A stretch of 64,000 bases of DNA from Pseudomonas sp. Irchel 3H7 (GCF_900187605.1 NZ_FYEA01000014.1:62001-126000); one strand, 5' to 3'; shown: positions 52,047-61,514, counted from the stretch's first letter. The notes: generated by a model from the sequence alone, not told the origin. Translations and numbers: made by a program.

Positions 52047-54320
52047 TCAAATACGCCGTGCGGCGTAACGCTTGAGCATGCTTGGAACATCGAGAATCAG
52101 CGCGATGCGGCCGTCACCGGTAATGGTGGCGCCGGACATGCCCGGAGTGCCCTGCAGCATTTTGCCCAATGGCTTGATGACCACTTCTTCCTGACCGACC
52201 AGTTGATCGACGACGAAGCCGATCCGCTGCGTGCCCACCGAAAGGATCACCACGTGGCCTTCACGCTGCTCTTCGTGAGCGGCGGAGCTGACCAGCCAGC
52301 GCTTGAGGTAGAACAATGGCAGCGCCTTGTCCCGCACGATCACCACTTCCTGACCGTCGACGACGTTGGTGGTCGACAGGTCGAGGTGGAAGATTTCGTT
52401 GACGTTGACCAGCGGGAACGCAAACGCCTGATTGCCGAGCATGACCATCAGGGTTGGCATGATCGCGAGGGTCAGCGGCACCTTGATGACGATCTTCGAG
52501 CCCTGGCCCTTGGTCGAGTAGATGTTGATCGAACCGTTGAGCTGGGAAATCTTGGTCTTCACCACGTCCATGCCGACACCGCGGCCGGACACGTCGGAGA
52601 TCTCGGTCTTGGTCGAGAAACCCGGGGCGAAAATCAGGTTGTAGCACTCGGTATCGCTGAGGCGATCGGCCGCGTCCTTGTCCATCACACCGCGTTTTAC
52701 CGCGATGGCACGCAGGACATTCGGGTCCATGCCTTTGCCGTCATCGGAAATCGACAGCAGGATATGGTCGCCCTCTTGCTCGGCTGCCAGCACCACGCGA
52801 CCACCACGGGCCTTGCCCGACGCTTCGCGTTCTTCTGGCGATTCGATGCCGTGGTCGACGGCGTTGCGCACCAAGTGGACCAGCGGGTCGGCCAGGGCCT
52901 CGACAAGGTTTTTGTCGAGGTCGGTTTCTTCACCCACCAGTTCCAGGTTGATCTCTTTCTTCAGCTGACGTGCGAGGTCACGAACCAGACGCGGGAAGCG
53001 CCCGAAGACCTTCTTGATCGGCTGCATCCGCGTCTTCATCACCGCGGTCTGCAAGTCAGCCGTGACCACGTCGAGGTTCGACACGGCCTTTTGCATGGCT
53101 TCATCGCCGCTGTTCAGGCCCAGGCGCACCAGACGGTTACGCACCAGCACCAACTCGCCGACCATGTTCATGATTTCGTCGAGACGTGCCGTGTCGACAC
53201 GCACGGTGGTTTCGGCTTCGCTCGCCGGTTTTTCCGGTGGCGGTGTCGCCGGCGCACGGGCCGGAGCCGGTGCAGCAGCGGCAGCCGGTTTTGGCGCTTC
53301 GGCTTTTGGCTCAGGCTTGGGCGCGGCTTTCGGCGCAGCAGCGGGAGCGGCCGCAGCCTTGGCGGCAGGCGCAGCCACCGTCGAAGCGGCGCCGGCAGTC
53401 GCGGCACCAACATCAGTGAACTTGCCTTTGCCATGCAATTCGTCGAGCAGCGATTCGAACTCGTGATCGCTGATCAGATCGCTGCCGGCAGCAGCCGCCG
53501 CTGGAGCAGCAGGCGCCGGTGCCGAGGCAATCGCCGACTCCAGCGCATCGACGGCAAAGTTGCCCTTGCCATGCAACTGATCGAGCAGTGCTTCGAATTC
53601 GTCGTCGGTGATGTCGGAGCTGTCGCCCTTGGCCGGTGCCGCAGGGGCTGCCGCCGCTGGCGCAACCGCGTCCACCGCGAACTGGCCCTTGCCGTGCAAC
53701 TGATCGAGCAACGACTCGAACTCGGCATCGGTGATTTCATCGCTCGCGGCTTCAGCGGCCGTTTGCGCAGGGGCAGCAGCGGCCGGGGCTTCGGCTTCGG
53801 CCTTGACGGCGTTCAGCGAGTCCAGCAGTTGCTCGAATTCGTTATCAGTGATGTCGCCCGAGGAATCGCCTTCAACGACCAGTTCTTCGATCATCTCGGC
53901 CACCGGCGAAGCCGGGGCTGCGTCCGCCGCTTGCGGTTCGGCCAGGCGCGCCAGGGCGGCCAGCAGCTCCGGAGTGGCGGCGGTGATCGGAGCACGCTCG
54001 CGGACTTCGCTGAACATGCTGTTCACCGCGTCCAGTGCTTCGAGGACAACGTCCATCAGTTCTGCATCAACGCGACGCTCACCCTTGCGCAGGATGTCGA
54101 ACACGTTTTCGGCGATGTGACAGCACTCCACCAGCTCATTGAGCTGAAGGAAGCCGGCGCCCCCTTTTACAGTGTGGAAACCGCGAAAAATTGCGTTGAG
54201 CAGATCTGCGTCATCCGGACGGCTTTCCAGCTCGACCAGTTGTTCGGACAGTTGCTCAAGAATCTCGCCGGCCTCAACCAGGAAATCCTGAAGGATCTCT
54301 TCATCGGCGCCGAAGCTCAT
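52047..54320 (-). CDS. cheA: Chemotaxis histidine kinase CheA
   Basis: Central kinase, 757 residues. HPt domain at the N-terminus (AIFRGFHTVKGGAGFL, His49), then a long Ala/Pro linker containing four copies of an ITDxEFExLLDxLHGKGxFAVDA unit (157-303). Dimerisation domain (VDTARLDEIMNMVGELVLVRNRLVR), HATPase (RNAVDHGIESPEER, DDGKGMD) and C-terminal CheW-like domain follow. The repeats lie where CheA of ParC/ParP bacteria carries the array-localisation (LID) segment. Downstream of cheZ, upstream of cheB. Confidence 0.96.
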   Translation of the reverse strand: MSFGADEEILQDFLVEAGEILEQLSEQLVELESRPDDADLLNAIFRGFHTVKGGAGFLQLNELVECCHIAENVFDILRKGERRVDAELMDVVLEALDAVNSMFSEVRERAPITAATPELLAALARLAEPQAADAAPASPVAEMIEELVVEGDSSGDITDNEFEQLLDSLNAVKAEAEAPAAAAPAQTAAEAASDEITDAEFESLLDQLHGKGQFAVDAVAPAAAAPAAPAKGDSSDITDDEFEALLDQLHGKGNFAVDALESAIASAPAPAAPAAAAAGSDLISDHEFESLLDELHGKGKFTDVGAATAGAASTVAAPAAKAAAAPAAAPKAAPKPEPKAEAPKPAAAAAPAPARAPATPPPEKPASEAETTVRVDTARLDEIMNMVGELVLVRNRLVRLGLNSGDEAMQKAVSNLDVVTADLQTAVMKTRMQPIKKVFGRFPRLVRDLARQLKKEINLELVGEETDLDKNLVEALADPLVHLVRNAVDHGIESPEEREASGKARGGRVVLAAEQEGDHILLSISDDGKGMDPNVLRAIAVKRGVMDKDAADRLSDTECYNLIFAPGFSTKTEISDVSGRGVGMDVVKTKISQLNGSINIYSTKGQGSKIVIKVPLTLAIMPTLMVMLGNQAFAFPLVNVNEIFHLDLSTTNVVDGQEVVIVRDKALPLFYLKRWLVSSAAHEEQREGHVVILSVGTQRIGFVVDQLVGQEEVVIKPLGKMLQGTPGMSGATITGDGRIALILDVPSMLKRYAARRI

Positions 54321-54374
54321 TAATGGGGTGCTCCTACAGGTCTAAAAACCCAAAAAACCTAAAATTCCAAAACT

Positions 54375-55163
54375 CTAGAACCCGAGGCTGGATAACAAAT
54401 CGTCCACATCGTCCTGACCGGACACAACGTCTTCTCGTTTATCGGCATGAATCTGCGGACCTTCACCCTGCGAGAGATGTTTTTGTGGATCTTTTTCTGC
54501 AAGCATCGCGGCGCGGTCATGTTCGATGCCCGCAAAGCGGTCGACCTGACTGGCCATGAGCACGAGTTTGAGCAAATTGCTTTCGACTTCGGTGACCAGT
54601 TGGGTCACACGCTTGATCACCTGACCGGTCAGGTCCTGGTAATCCTGGGCCAGCAGGATGTCGTTGAGATTGCTCGACACCGCACGGTTGTCCGTGCTGC
54701 TGCGTGACAGAAAACCGTCGACCCGGCGCGCCAGTTCACGGAACTCTTCAGCCCCGACCTCGCGACGCATGAAGCGGCCCCAATCGGCGCTCAAGGTCTG
54801 GGCTTCATCAGCCAGACTGTTGACCACCGGCGTGGCGCTTTCCACCAGATCCATGGTGCGGTTGGCCGCGGCCTCTGTCAGCTTGACCACATAGCCCAGG
54901 CGTTCGGTGGCGTCGGTGATTTGCGACACTTCCTCGGCCTGCGGCATGTTCGGGTCGATCTGGAAGTTGACGATCGCACTGTGCAGTTCACGTGTGAGCT
55001 TGCCCACTTCCTGGTACAGGCCACGGTCACGGGTCTGATTGAGCTCATGGATCAGTTGCACAGCGTCGCCGAACCTGCCTTTTTCAAGGCTTTCGACCAG
55101 TTCGACCGCGTGTTTTTTCAGGGTCGACTCGAAATCGCCCTGTGAAGATTCGTTATGCTCCAT
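54375..55163 (-). CDS. cheZ: CheY phosphatase CheZ
   Basis: Dephosphorylates CheY-P. The 262-residue mainly helical protein has the active-site helix ILLAQDYQDLTGQVIKRV (Gln181 expected to be catalytic) and the C-terminal CheY-binding peptide DDLLSSLGF. Lies 18 bp after cheY. Confidence 0.95.
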   Translation of the reverse strand: MEHNESSQGDFESTLKKHAVELVESLEKGRFGDAVQLIHELNQTRDRGLYQEVGKLTRELHSAIVNFQIDPNMPQAEEVSQITDATERLGYVVKLTEAAANRTMDLVESATPVVNSLADEAQTLSADWGRFMRREVGAEEFRELARRVDGFLSRSSTDNRAVSSNLNDILLAQDYQDLTGQVIKRVTQLVTEVESNLLKLVLMASQVDRFAGIEHDRAAMLAEKDPQKHLSQGEGPQIHADKREDVVSGQDDVDDLLSSLGF

Positions 55164-55181
55164 AGCTCCCCCGCGCGTTCA

Positions 55182-55553
55182 TCAGCCGATGCGTTCGAAA
55201 ATCTTCTCGATTTTGTCTTTCAACGCCTGAGCCGTGAAAGGTTTGACTACGTAGCCGTTTACACCGGCCTGAGCGGCTTCAATGATCTGCTCGCGCTTGG
55301 CTTCTGCAGTCACCATCAGCACTGGCAGGTGCTTGAGCTTTTCATCGGCACGCACGTGGCGCAGCAGGTCGATACCGGTCATGCCCGGCATGTTCCAGTC
55401 CGTTACCAGAAAGTCGATGCTGCCGCTGTTGAGCACTGGAATGGCAGTCACGCCATCGTCAGCCTCGACGGTGTTGGTGAACCCAAGATCACGCAGCAGG
55501 TTCTTGATGATCCGCCGCATCGTTGAGAAGTCATCAACGATGAGGATTTTCAT
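55182..55553 (-). CDS. cheY: Chemotaxis response regulator CheY
   Basis: Single-domain receiver that binds the motor switch, 123 residues from the ATG at 55553. MKILIVDDFSTMRR (Asp7/8), FLVTDWNMPGMTG (phospho-acceptor Asp52) and GYVVKPFTAQ (Lys) are intact. The ATG gives the family length, but GGAGGT is 16 bases away and lies four bases before an in-frame TTG at 55565; translation may start there, adding LNKD. Confidence 0.95.
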   Translation of the reverse strand: MKILIVDDFSTMRRIIKNLLRDLGFTNTVEADDGVTAIPVLNSGSIDFLVTDWNMPGMTGIDLLRHVRADEKLKHLPVLMVTAEAKREQIIEAAQAGVNGYVVKPFTAQALKDKIEKIFERIG

Positions 55554-55620
55554 GTCTTTGTTCAATTCGACCTCCAAGCAGTCTTAAACGCGCCCAGCAC
55601 CTGGACGCGCCACTTCAATC

Positions 55621-55627
55621 AATCGGC
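55621..55627 (-). promoter_or_regulatory. Possible FliA (sigma-28) -10 element for cheY
   Basis: The minus strand reads GCCGATT about 68 bp before cheY, close to the FliA -10 GCCGATAA. No good TAAAGTTT-like -35 is seen at the right distance, so this is weak. Confidence 0.25.
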
Positions 55628-55719
55628 TTAGCACTCGAAGACTGTCTGGAGCACAACAGAGCAAGACCGGTGCCGTTCATCACCGCACCAGCCTCGTTCG
55701 CAGTGTCCCCACACCGCCT

Positions 55720-56460
55720 TCAGCGCGCTCGCCACTCCCCCAAACGCCCCCGCAAACGGGCCGCGCACTGGCTGTGTAACTGGCTGACCCGCGATTCACT
55801 GACGCCAAGGACTTCACCGATTTCCTTGAGGTTCAGCTCTTCGTCGTAGTACAGCGCCAACACCAGTCGCTCACGCTCCGGCAAATTGGCAATCGCGTCC
55901 GCCAACGCAGCCTGGAAACGTTCATCTTCCAGATCGCGCGACGGCTCAAGATGAGCACTCGCGCCATCCTCGTGCAGCCCTTCGTGTTCGCCGTCCTGCA
56001 GCAGGTCGTCGAAACTGAACAGGCGGCTGCCCAAGGTGTCATTCAAAATCCCGTAGTAATCGTCGAGACTCAATTGGAGTTCGGCTGCAACCTCGTGATC
56101 TTTAGCGTCACGGCCGGTTTTAGCTTCAATTGAGCGAATTGCGTCACTGACCATACGGGTATTGCGGTGAACCGAGCGTGGCGCCCAGTCCCCTTTGCGC
56201 ACTTCGTCGAGCATCGCGCCGCGGATTCGAATGCCCGCGTACGTTTCAAAACTGGCGCCTTTGCTGGCGTCATATTTGGTCGAGACTTCGAGCAGACCGA
56301 TCATTCCGGCCTGGATCAGGTCTTCGACCTGCACACTCGCCGGCAAACGCGCCAGCAAGTGGTAGGCAATGCGTTTGACCAGTGGCGCGTAACGCTCGAT
56401 CAGTTCGTACTGCGCGTCACGTGCCGACTTCTTGTAGTAGTTCATACCGCTTGCGGTCAT
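55720..56460 (-). CDS. fliA: Flagellar sigma factor FliA (sigma-28)
   Basis: RNA polymerase sigma factor for late flagellar and chemotaxis genes, 246 residues. Region 2 reads YAPLVKRIAYHLLARLPASVQVEDLIQAGMIGLLEVSTKYD; region 4 reads LPERERLVLALYYDEELNLKEIGEVLGVSESRVSQLHSQCAARLRGRL. Overlaps fleN by ATGA. FlgM is not in view. Confidence 0.97.
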   Translation of the reverse strand: MTASGMNYYKKSARDAQYELIERYAPLVKRIAYHLLARLPASVQVEDLIQAGMIGLLEVSTKYDASKGASFETYAGIRIRGAMLDEVRKGDWAPRSVHRNTRMVSDAIRSIEAKTGRDAKDHEVAAELQLSLDDYYGILNDTLGSRLFSFDDLLQDGEHEGLHEDGASAHLEPSRDLEDERFQAALADAIANLPERERLVLALYYDEELNLKEIGEVLGVSESRVSQLHSQCAARLRGRLGEWRAR

Positions 56461-57287
56461 AGCACGGGCCCTGCCGTTTGCTGCACGAGGCGCTCGACGA
56501 AAAACTCAAGGTGGCCACGCGGGTTGGCGGGCAGCGGCCAGGTGTCGACCTTCTGCGCGATCGCCTTGAACGCCAGTGCGCACTTGGAACGCGGGAAGGC
56601 TTCATACACCGCACGCTGCTTCTGCACCGCTTTACGCACGCTTTCGTCGTAAGGCACGGCGCCGACATATTGTAGGGCCACATCAAGGAAGCGATCCGTG
56701 ACCTTGGTCAACTTGGCGAACAGGTTGCGCCCTTCCTGCGGGCTCTGCGCCATGTTGGCGAGGACGCGGAAGCGGTTCATGCCGTAATCGCGGTTGAGCA
56801 ATTTGATCAGCGCGTAGGCGTCGGTAATGGACGTCGGCTCGTCGCAGACCACCAGCAACACTTCCTGGGCTGCGCGCACGAAACTGACTACCGAGTCACC
56901 AATACCCGCAGCGGTGTCGATCACCAATACGTCGAGATTGTCGCCGATGTCGCTGAACGCCTGAATCAGGCCGGCGTGTTGCGCCGGACTCAGGTGGACC
57001 ATGCTCTGCGTGCCGGACGCCGCCGGCACGATGCGAATGCCACCGGGGCCTTGCAACAGCACGTCGCGCAATTCGCAACGGCCTTCGATGACGTCGGCCA
57101 GCGTGCGCTTAGGGGTCAGCCCCAACAATACGTCAACGTTCGCCAGACCGAGGTCGGCGTCCAGCAGCATGACCCGACGGCCAAGCTCTGCCAGCGCCAG
57201 CGACAAGTTCACTGACACGTTAGTCTTGCCGACGCCACCTTTGCCGCCGGTCACCGCGATCACCTGTACGGGATGCATGCTGCCCAT
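56457..57287 (-). CDS. fleN: Flagellar number regulator FleN (FlhG/YlxH)
   Basis: MinD-like ATPase that limits flagellar number by antagonising FleQ, 276 residues. Walker A TGGKGGVGKTNVSVNLSLAL (Lys21), VMLLDADLGLANVDVLLGL and VLVIDTAAGIGDSV are visible. The N-terminal MGSMHPVQVIAVTGG lacks a long FlhG-type activating helix, as in Pseudomonas FleN. Between flhF and fliA. Confidence 0.96.
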   Translation of the reverse strand: MGSMHPVQVIAVTGGKGGVGKTNVSVNLSLALAELGRRVMLLDADLGLANVDVLLGLTPKRTLADVIEGRCELRDVLLQGPGGIRIVPAASGTQSMVHLSPAQHAGLIQAFSDIGDNLDVLVIDTAAGIGDSVVSFVRAAQEVLLVVCDEPTSITDAYALIKLLNRDYGMNRFRVLANMAQSPQEGRNLFAKLTKVTDRFLDVALQYVGAVPYDESVRKAVQKQRAVYEAFPRSKCALAFKAIAQKVDTWPLPANPRGHLEFFVERLVQQTAGPVL

Positions 57288-57403
57288 GTTATTTCTTTAC
57301 CTTGTCTTGCATAGACGGAGGCCACATTACTGGCTGCGCGTTCACAACCGGAACAATGCATGGCAGACCATCGATGTAGGTACAAAAACTGTTCATGAAT
57401 ACC

Positions 57404-58744
57404 TCAGCCTACCTGCTTGGTCGGGCTGTGATAGATATCAGCGAACATGTCAGCCATGGCTTCTTCGCTGGGTTCTTCCTGCATTTGCACGCTGACGGCG
57501 CGGCTGACCAGTTGATGACGACGCGGCAGATGCAAATCATCCGGAATCCGTGGGCCATCGGTCAGGTACGCGACCGGCAATTCATGACTGATCGCCAGGC
57601 TCAACACTTCGCCAAGGCTGGCCGTTTCATCCAGTTTAGTCAGGATGCAGCCGGCAAGCCCGCAACGCTTGTAACTGTGATAAGCGGCGGTTAGAACCTG
57701 TTTCTGGCTGGTGGTTGCCAAGACCAGATAATTTTTTGACCGAATGCCACGCCCGGCCAGACTTTCGAGCTGCATGCGCAGGGCTGGATCGCTGGCTTGC
57801 AGGCCGGCAGTATCGATCAACACCACGCGTTTGCGCAGCAGTGGATCCAGCGCCTGCACCAGCGATTGGCCCGGATCGACGTGGGTCACCGGCACATTGA
57901 GAATGCGACCCAGCGTCTTCAGCTGTTCCTGAGCGCCGATACGGAAACTGTCCATGCTCACCAGCGCGACATTCTGCGCGCCGTATTTCAGCACATAACG
58001 CGCGGCAAGCTTGGCCAGCGTAGTGGTCTTGCCCATGCCGGCCGGGCCGACCATGGCAATCACACCGCCCTCTTCCAGCGGCTCGACTTCCGGTACGGCA
58101 ATCATCCGTGCCAGGTGCGCGAGCAACATGCGCCAGGCCTGACGCGGCTCTTCGATATCGGTGATCATCGCCAGCAGATCGCGCGACAACGGGCCGGACA
58201 GGCCGATACGTTGCAGACGGCGATACAGATTGGCTTGCGCCGGACGGCTGCCTTGCAGCTGATTCCAGGCCAGGGTACCGAGCTGGACTTCCATCAGCTC
58301 GCGCAGGCTGTTCAATTCAAAACGCATCGAATCCAGTGCGCGCGGATCAACACCGCCGGAAGACTGCGCAGGTGCCGGGGCTGGACGCGCCGGAGCGGCG
58401 TAGGTCGGCTCGGTCAGCGGTTCAGCTGCGGTCAGCGGCAGGCCGGCCGTCAACGGCAGGCCAGCGAAAATCTGGCGATTGCTGTTGCCATCGGCTTCGC
58501 CACGCAGGCTCAACTCGGCCTGAGCGGTGACGATGCGCGACTGCGTCTTGCGCAGCTCGTCTTCGAGCTCCATGTTCGGAACCCGTGGCGCCAGCGCCGA
58601 CAATTTGTAATCCAGTGCCGCCGTCAGCTCGACACCGCCGGCAATGCGGCGGTTGCCAATGATGGCGGCATCAGCGCCCAGCTCATCACGAACCAGCTTC
58701 ATGGCCTGACGCATATCGGCGGCAAAGAAACGCTTAACTTGCAT
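57404..58744 (-). CDS. flhF: Flagellar placement GTPase FlhF
   Basis: SRP-type GTPase that sets the polar site of the flagellum, 446 residues. N-terminal basic domain (MQVKRFFAADMRQAMKLVRDELGADAAII), a variable Pro/Ala linker (about 95-130), the N domain, and the G domain with GPAGMGKTTTLAKLAARYVL, VSMDSFRIGAQEQL, LIDTAG and LTKLDETASLG. Lies 11 bp after flhA. Confidence 0.96.
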   Translation of the reverse strand: MQVKRFFAADMRQAMKLVRDELGADAAIIGNRRIAGGVELTAALDYKLSALAPRVPNMELEDELRKTQSRIVTAQAELSLRGEADGNSNRQIFAGLPLTAGLPLTAAEPLTEPTYAAPARPAPAPAQSSGGVDPRALDSMRFELNSLRELMEVQLGTLAWNQLQGSRPAQANLYRRLQRIGLSGPLSRDLLAMITDIEEPRQAWRMLLAHLARMIAVPEVEPLEEGGVIAMVGPAGMGKTTTLAKLAARYVLKYGAQNVALVSMDSFRIGAQEQLKTLGRILNVPVTHVDPGQSLVQALDPLLRKRVVLIDTAGLQASDPALRMQLESLAGRGIRSKNYLVLATTSQKQVLTAAYHSYKRCGLAGCILTKLDETASLGEVLSLAISHELPVAYLTDGPRIPDDLHLPRRHQLVSRAVSVQMQEEPSEEAMADMFADIYHSPTKQVG

Positions 58745-58755
58745 AAACCACTACC

Positions 58756-60885
58756 TCAGCCGTTGGGCCCTACTGTCGCAACGATGGTCACTTGCTTGTT
58801 GTCCGGTATTTCCTGGTAGGCCAGCACATGCAGTCCAGGGACTGCGAGGCGGCCAAAGCGCGAGAGCATCGCGCGGATCGGGCCAGCGACCAAAAGGATC
58901 ACCGGCTGACCTTGCATTTCCTGACGCTGCGCCGCTTCGATGAGCGAACGCTGCAGCTTCTCGGCCATGCTTGGCTCCAGCAGAACGCCCTCTTCCGAGC
59001 CTTGTCCTGCCTTCTGCAGACTATTGAGCAATATTTGTTCCAACCTTGGTTCCAAGGTGATCACAGGCAGCTCCGACTCAGTGCCTACAATGCTTTGGAC
59101 GATGGCGCGCGATACGCCGACGCGCACCGCAGCCACCAACGCGGCGGTATCTTGACTCTTCGCAGCGTTGTTGGCGATGGCTTCGGCAATACTGCGGATA
59201 TCGCGCACCGGCACGTGTTCGGCCAACAGCGCTTGCAGCACTTTGAGCAGTTGCGACAGCGAAACCACGCCCGGCACCAGCTCTTCCGCCAGTTTCGGCG
59301 AGCTTTTGGCCAGCAATTGCATGAGTTGCTGCACTTCCTCGTGGCCGATCAGCTCACTGGAGTGCTTGTACAGAATCTGGTTCAAGTGCGTGGCGACCAC
59401 GGTGCTGGCATCGACCACGGTGTAACCGAGCGATTGTGCCTGGGCACGCTGGCTGATTTCGATCCACACCGCTTCCAGGCCGAAAGCCGGATCTTTGGCA
59501 TTGATACCGTTGAGCGTGCCGTAGACCTGGCCCGGGTTGATCGCTAGCTCGCGATCCGGGTAGATCTCGGCTTCGGCGAGGATCACGCCCATCAGAGTCA
59601 GGCGATAGGCGCTCGGCGCCAGATCGAGGTTGTCGCGGATGTGCACGGTCGGCATCAGGAAGCCCAGATCCTGCGAAAGCTTCTTGCGCACGCCCTTGAT
59701 CCGCGCCAGCAATTGCCCACCCTGATTGCGATCCACCAGCGGGATCAGGCGATAACCGACTTCCAGACCGATCATGTCGATCGGCGTGACGTCATCCCAG
59801 CCCAGCTCCTTGGTTTCCATGGCGCGGGCCGGCGACGGCAGCAGTTCCTGCTGGCGCTTGACCTCTTCCAGCGCCACGACCTTGGCCACGTTCTGCTTCT
59901 TCCAGAACAGGTACGCGCCACCAGCGGCCAGCGCAGCCATGCTCAGGAAGGAGAAGTGCGGCATGCCCGGCACCAAGCCCATCACGGCCATCAAACCGGC
60001 CGCCACCGCCAACGCTTTCGGCGAGGCGAACATCTGGCGATTGATCTGTTTGCCCATGTCTTCCGAACCGGAAGCACGGGTCACCATGATCGCCGCCGCT
60101 GTCGATAACAACAGTGATGGCAATTGCGCCACTAAACCGTCACCGATGGTCAGCAAGGCGTAAACCCGACCGGCATCGCCGAAGCTCATGTTGTGCTGGA
60201 AGATACCGACGGCCATGCCGCCAATAAGGTTGATGAACAGAATCAACAGACCAGCGATGGCGTCACCCCGGACGAACTTGCTGGCACCATCCATCGAACC
60301 GTAGAACTCGGCCTCTTGGGCGACTTCCTGACGGCGCATCTTGGCCTGGTTCTGGTCGATCAGACCGGCGTTGAGGTCGGCGTCGATCGCCATTTGTTTG
60401 CCGGGCATTGCATCGAGGGTGAAGCGCGCGCTCACCTCGGAAATCCGCCCGGCACCCTTGGTCACCACGACGAAGTTGATGATCATCAGGATCGCGAAGA
60501 CCACGATACCGACCACGTAGTTACCGCCGATCACCACCTCACCGAAGGCCTGAATCACCTTACCGGCAGCGGCGTGGCCGTCCTGACCGTGCAGCATCAC
60601 CACCCGCGTCGAAGCTACGTTCAACGCCAGCCGCAGCAACGTCGCGACCAGCAGAATCGTCGGGAACACCGCAAAATCCAGCGGCCGCAGCGCGTACACG
60701 CAGACCAGCAGAACGACGATCGACAGCGCGATGTTGAAGGTAAAAAACACGTCGAGCAGGAACGGCGGCACCGGCAACATCATCATCGCCAGCATCACCA
60801 GCAGCAACAACGGCACGCCCAGATTGCCCCGACTGAGGTCGGCAACGTTTGTGCGAGCAGTGTTGAATAACTGAGAGCGATCCAC
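58756..60885 (-). CDS. flhA: Flagellar export gate protein FlhA
   Basis: Export gate of the flagellar type III secretion system, 709 residues. About eight N-terminal transmembrane spans, the FHIPEP-region segment AGRISEVSARFTLDAMPGKQMAIDADLNAGLI, and a cytoplasmic domain that gathers chaperone-substrate complexes. The start is GTG at 60885 after GGGGAA. Preceded by a sigma-54-type promoter; first gene of flhA-flhF-fleN-fliA. Confidence 0.97.
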   Translation of the reverse strand: MDRSQLFNTARTNVADLSRGNLGVPLLLLVMLAMMMLPVPPFLLDVFFTFNIALSIVVLLVCVYALRPLDFAVFPTILLVATLLRLALNVASTRVVMLHGQDGHAAAGKVIQAFGEVVIGGNYVVGIVVFAILMIINFVVVTKGAGRISEVSARFTLDAMPGKQMAIDADLNAGLIDQNQAKMRRQEVAQEAEFYGSMDGASKFVRGDAIAGLLILFINLIGGMAVGIFQHNMSFGDAGRVYALLTIGDGLVAQLPSLLLSTAAAIMVTRASGSEDMGKQINRQMFASPKALAVAAGLMAVMGLVPGMPHFSFLSMAALAAGGAYLFWKKQNVAKVVALEEVKRQQELLPSPARAMETKELGWDDVTPIDMIGLEVGYRLIPLVDRNQGGQLLARIKGVRKKLSQDLGFLMPTVHIRDNLDLAPSAYRLTLMGVILAEAEIYPDRELAINPGQVYGTLNGINAKDPAFGLEAVWIEISQRAQAQSLGYTVVDASTVVATHLNQILYKHSSELIGHEEVQQLMQLLAKSSPKLAEELVPGVVSLSQLLKVLQALLAEHVPVRDIRSIAEAIANNAAKSQDTAALVAAVRVGVSRAIVQSIVGTESELPVITLEPRLEQILLNSLQKAGQGSEEGVLLEPSMAEKLQRSLIEAAQRQEMQGQPVILLVAGPIRAMLSRFGRLAVPGLHVLAYQEIPDNKQVTIVATVGPNG

Positions 60886-61188
60886 CGGTTTTCCCCGTTC
60901 CTTTAAAGCAAACTTTTGACGCCCAGAGCGGGCTCACGGCGGGTACTGCAAGAAGCTTTCCAACTTTTGCCGGGGAATGAAATCGGGAGAGAAACATGCC
61001 CCCTGTAGGAGTGAGCCTGCTCGCGATAGCGGCGTGTCATTCAAAAAATTCGTCAACTGACACTCCGCTATCGCGAGCAGGCTCACTCCTACATTTGGTG
61101 TGCATTTCACTCTTACATTTGGAATGCAGTCTCTTCTGGGAGTGAGCCTGCTCGCGAAGAGGCCAGTGAAGTCCGCCAAATCGCCTTT
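60886..61188. repeat. flhA upstream region with three REP units
   Basis: Apart from the flhA promoter this stretch is REP sequence: CTGTAGGAGTGAGCCTGCTCGCGATAGCGG near 61003, its inverse near 61062, and a third GGGAGTGAGCCTGCTCGCGAAGAGGC near 61138. The third unit also begins the long repeat shared with 63.8 kb. Confidence 0.8.
60947..60963 (-). promoter_or_regulatory. Sigma-54 promoter for flhA operon
   Basis: The minus strand reads TTGGAAAGCTTCTTGCA: GG-N10-GC spacing with intact TTGG and TTGCA, about 62 bp before the flhA start. flhA-flhF-fleN is known to depend on RpoN and FleQ in P. aeruginosa. No FleQ site was identified. Confidence 0.65.
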
Positions 61189-61328
61189 TAAACTCAGGCG
61201 TTTAAAAGACACCTCCAGACACGCCTTCCAGGCTACAAATCCTTGCGCCATTGCCTACAGCCAAGCCAGAATCCGCCGGCTTGTGCGTCTTGGGGTCGGG
61301 TTCTATTGTGGGTCGGTCGCTGACGAAT
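61138..61328 (+). repeat. Long direct repeat, copy 1
   Basis: From GGGAGTGAGCCTGCTCGCGA through GGCCAGTGAAGTC, TTTTAAACTCAGGCGTTTAAAAGACACC and on to CGGTCGCTGAC, this stretch is repeated with few differences at about 63810-64000, in the same orientation. Both copies start with a REP-like unit and lead into the candidate structured leader. Confidence 0.85.
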
Positions 61329-61514
61329 CAGCGATCGGGTCTCGCAGCCCGTCGATCTCTGGACGCACAACACCCGCTTTTTTATGGCGGCTGTACGTGG
61401 GAGACCTTCGGGTCTGCCGGTTCTAGAGTCCCGGTCTGCGACCCGCGTATAGCTGCCACCCTCATTCGTCTCGCAGCGAACGTTGGCAGCTCCAATGACT
61501 CTAGGAGCTTCACC
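61189..61514 (+). ncRNA. Candidate structured leader RNA upstream of the DUF6124-type gene
   Basis: Several strong hairpins occur in series: CGCTGA-CGAA-TCAGCG (61318-61333), CGGG-N8-CCCG (61336-61351), AGACC-TTCG-GGTCT inside a CGGGTC/GACCCG pair (about 61412-61446), and AGCTGCCA/TGGCAGCT (61451-61491) enclosing TTCG/CGAA. The last hairpin ends 24 nt before the ATG and close to the ribosome-binding site. Part of it recurs at the window end. Transcription and function are inferred; no match to a named RNA family is claimed. Confidence 0.45.

Noticed and set aside
51915..54323. 802-codon plus-strand open frame opposite cheA
   Set aside because: Low-complexity translation (Arg/Gly/Ser runs) created by the Ala/Pro linker codons of cheA; no ribosome-binding site or family resemblance.
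61100..61426. 108-codon plus-strand open frame over the long repeat
   Set aside because: Lies in REP and leader sequence, in a different phase from the DUF6124-type gene, with no ribosome-binding site.
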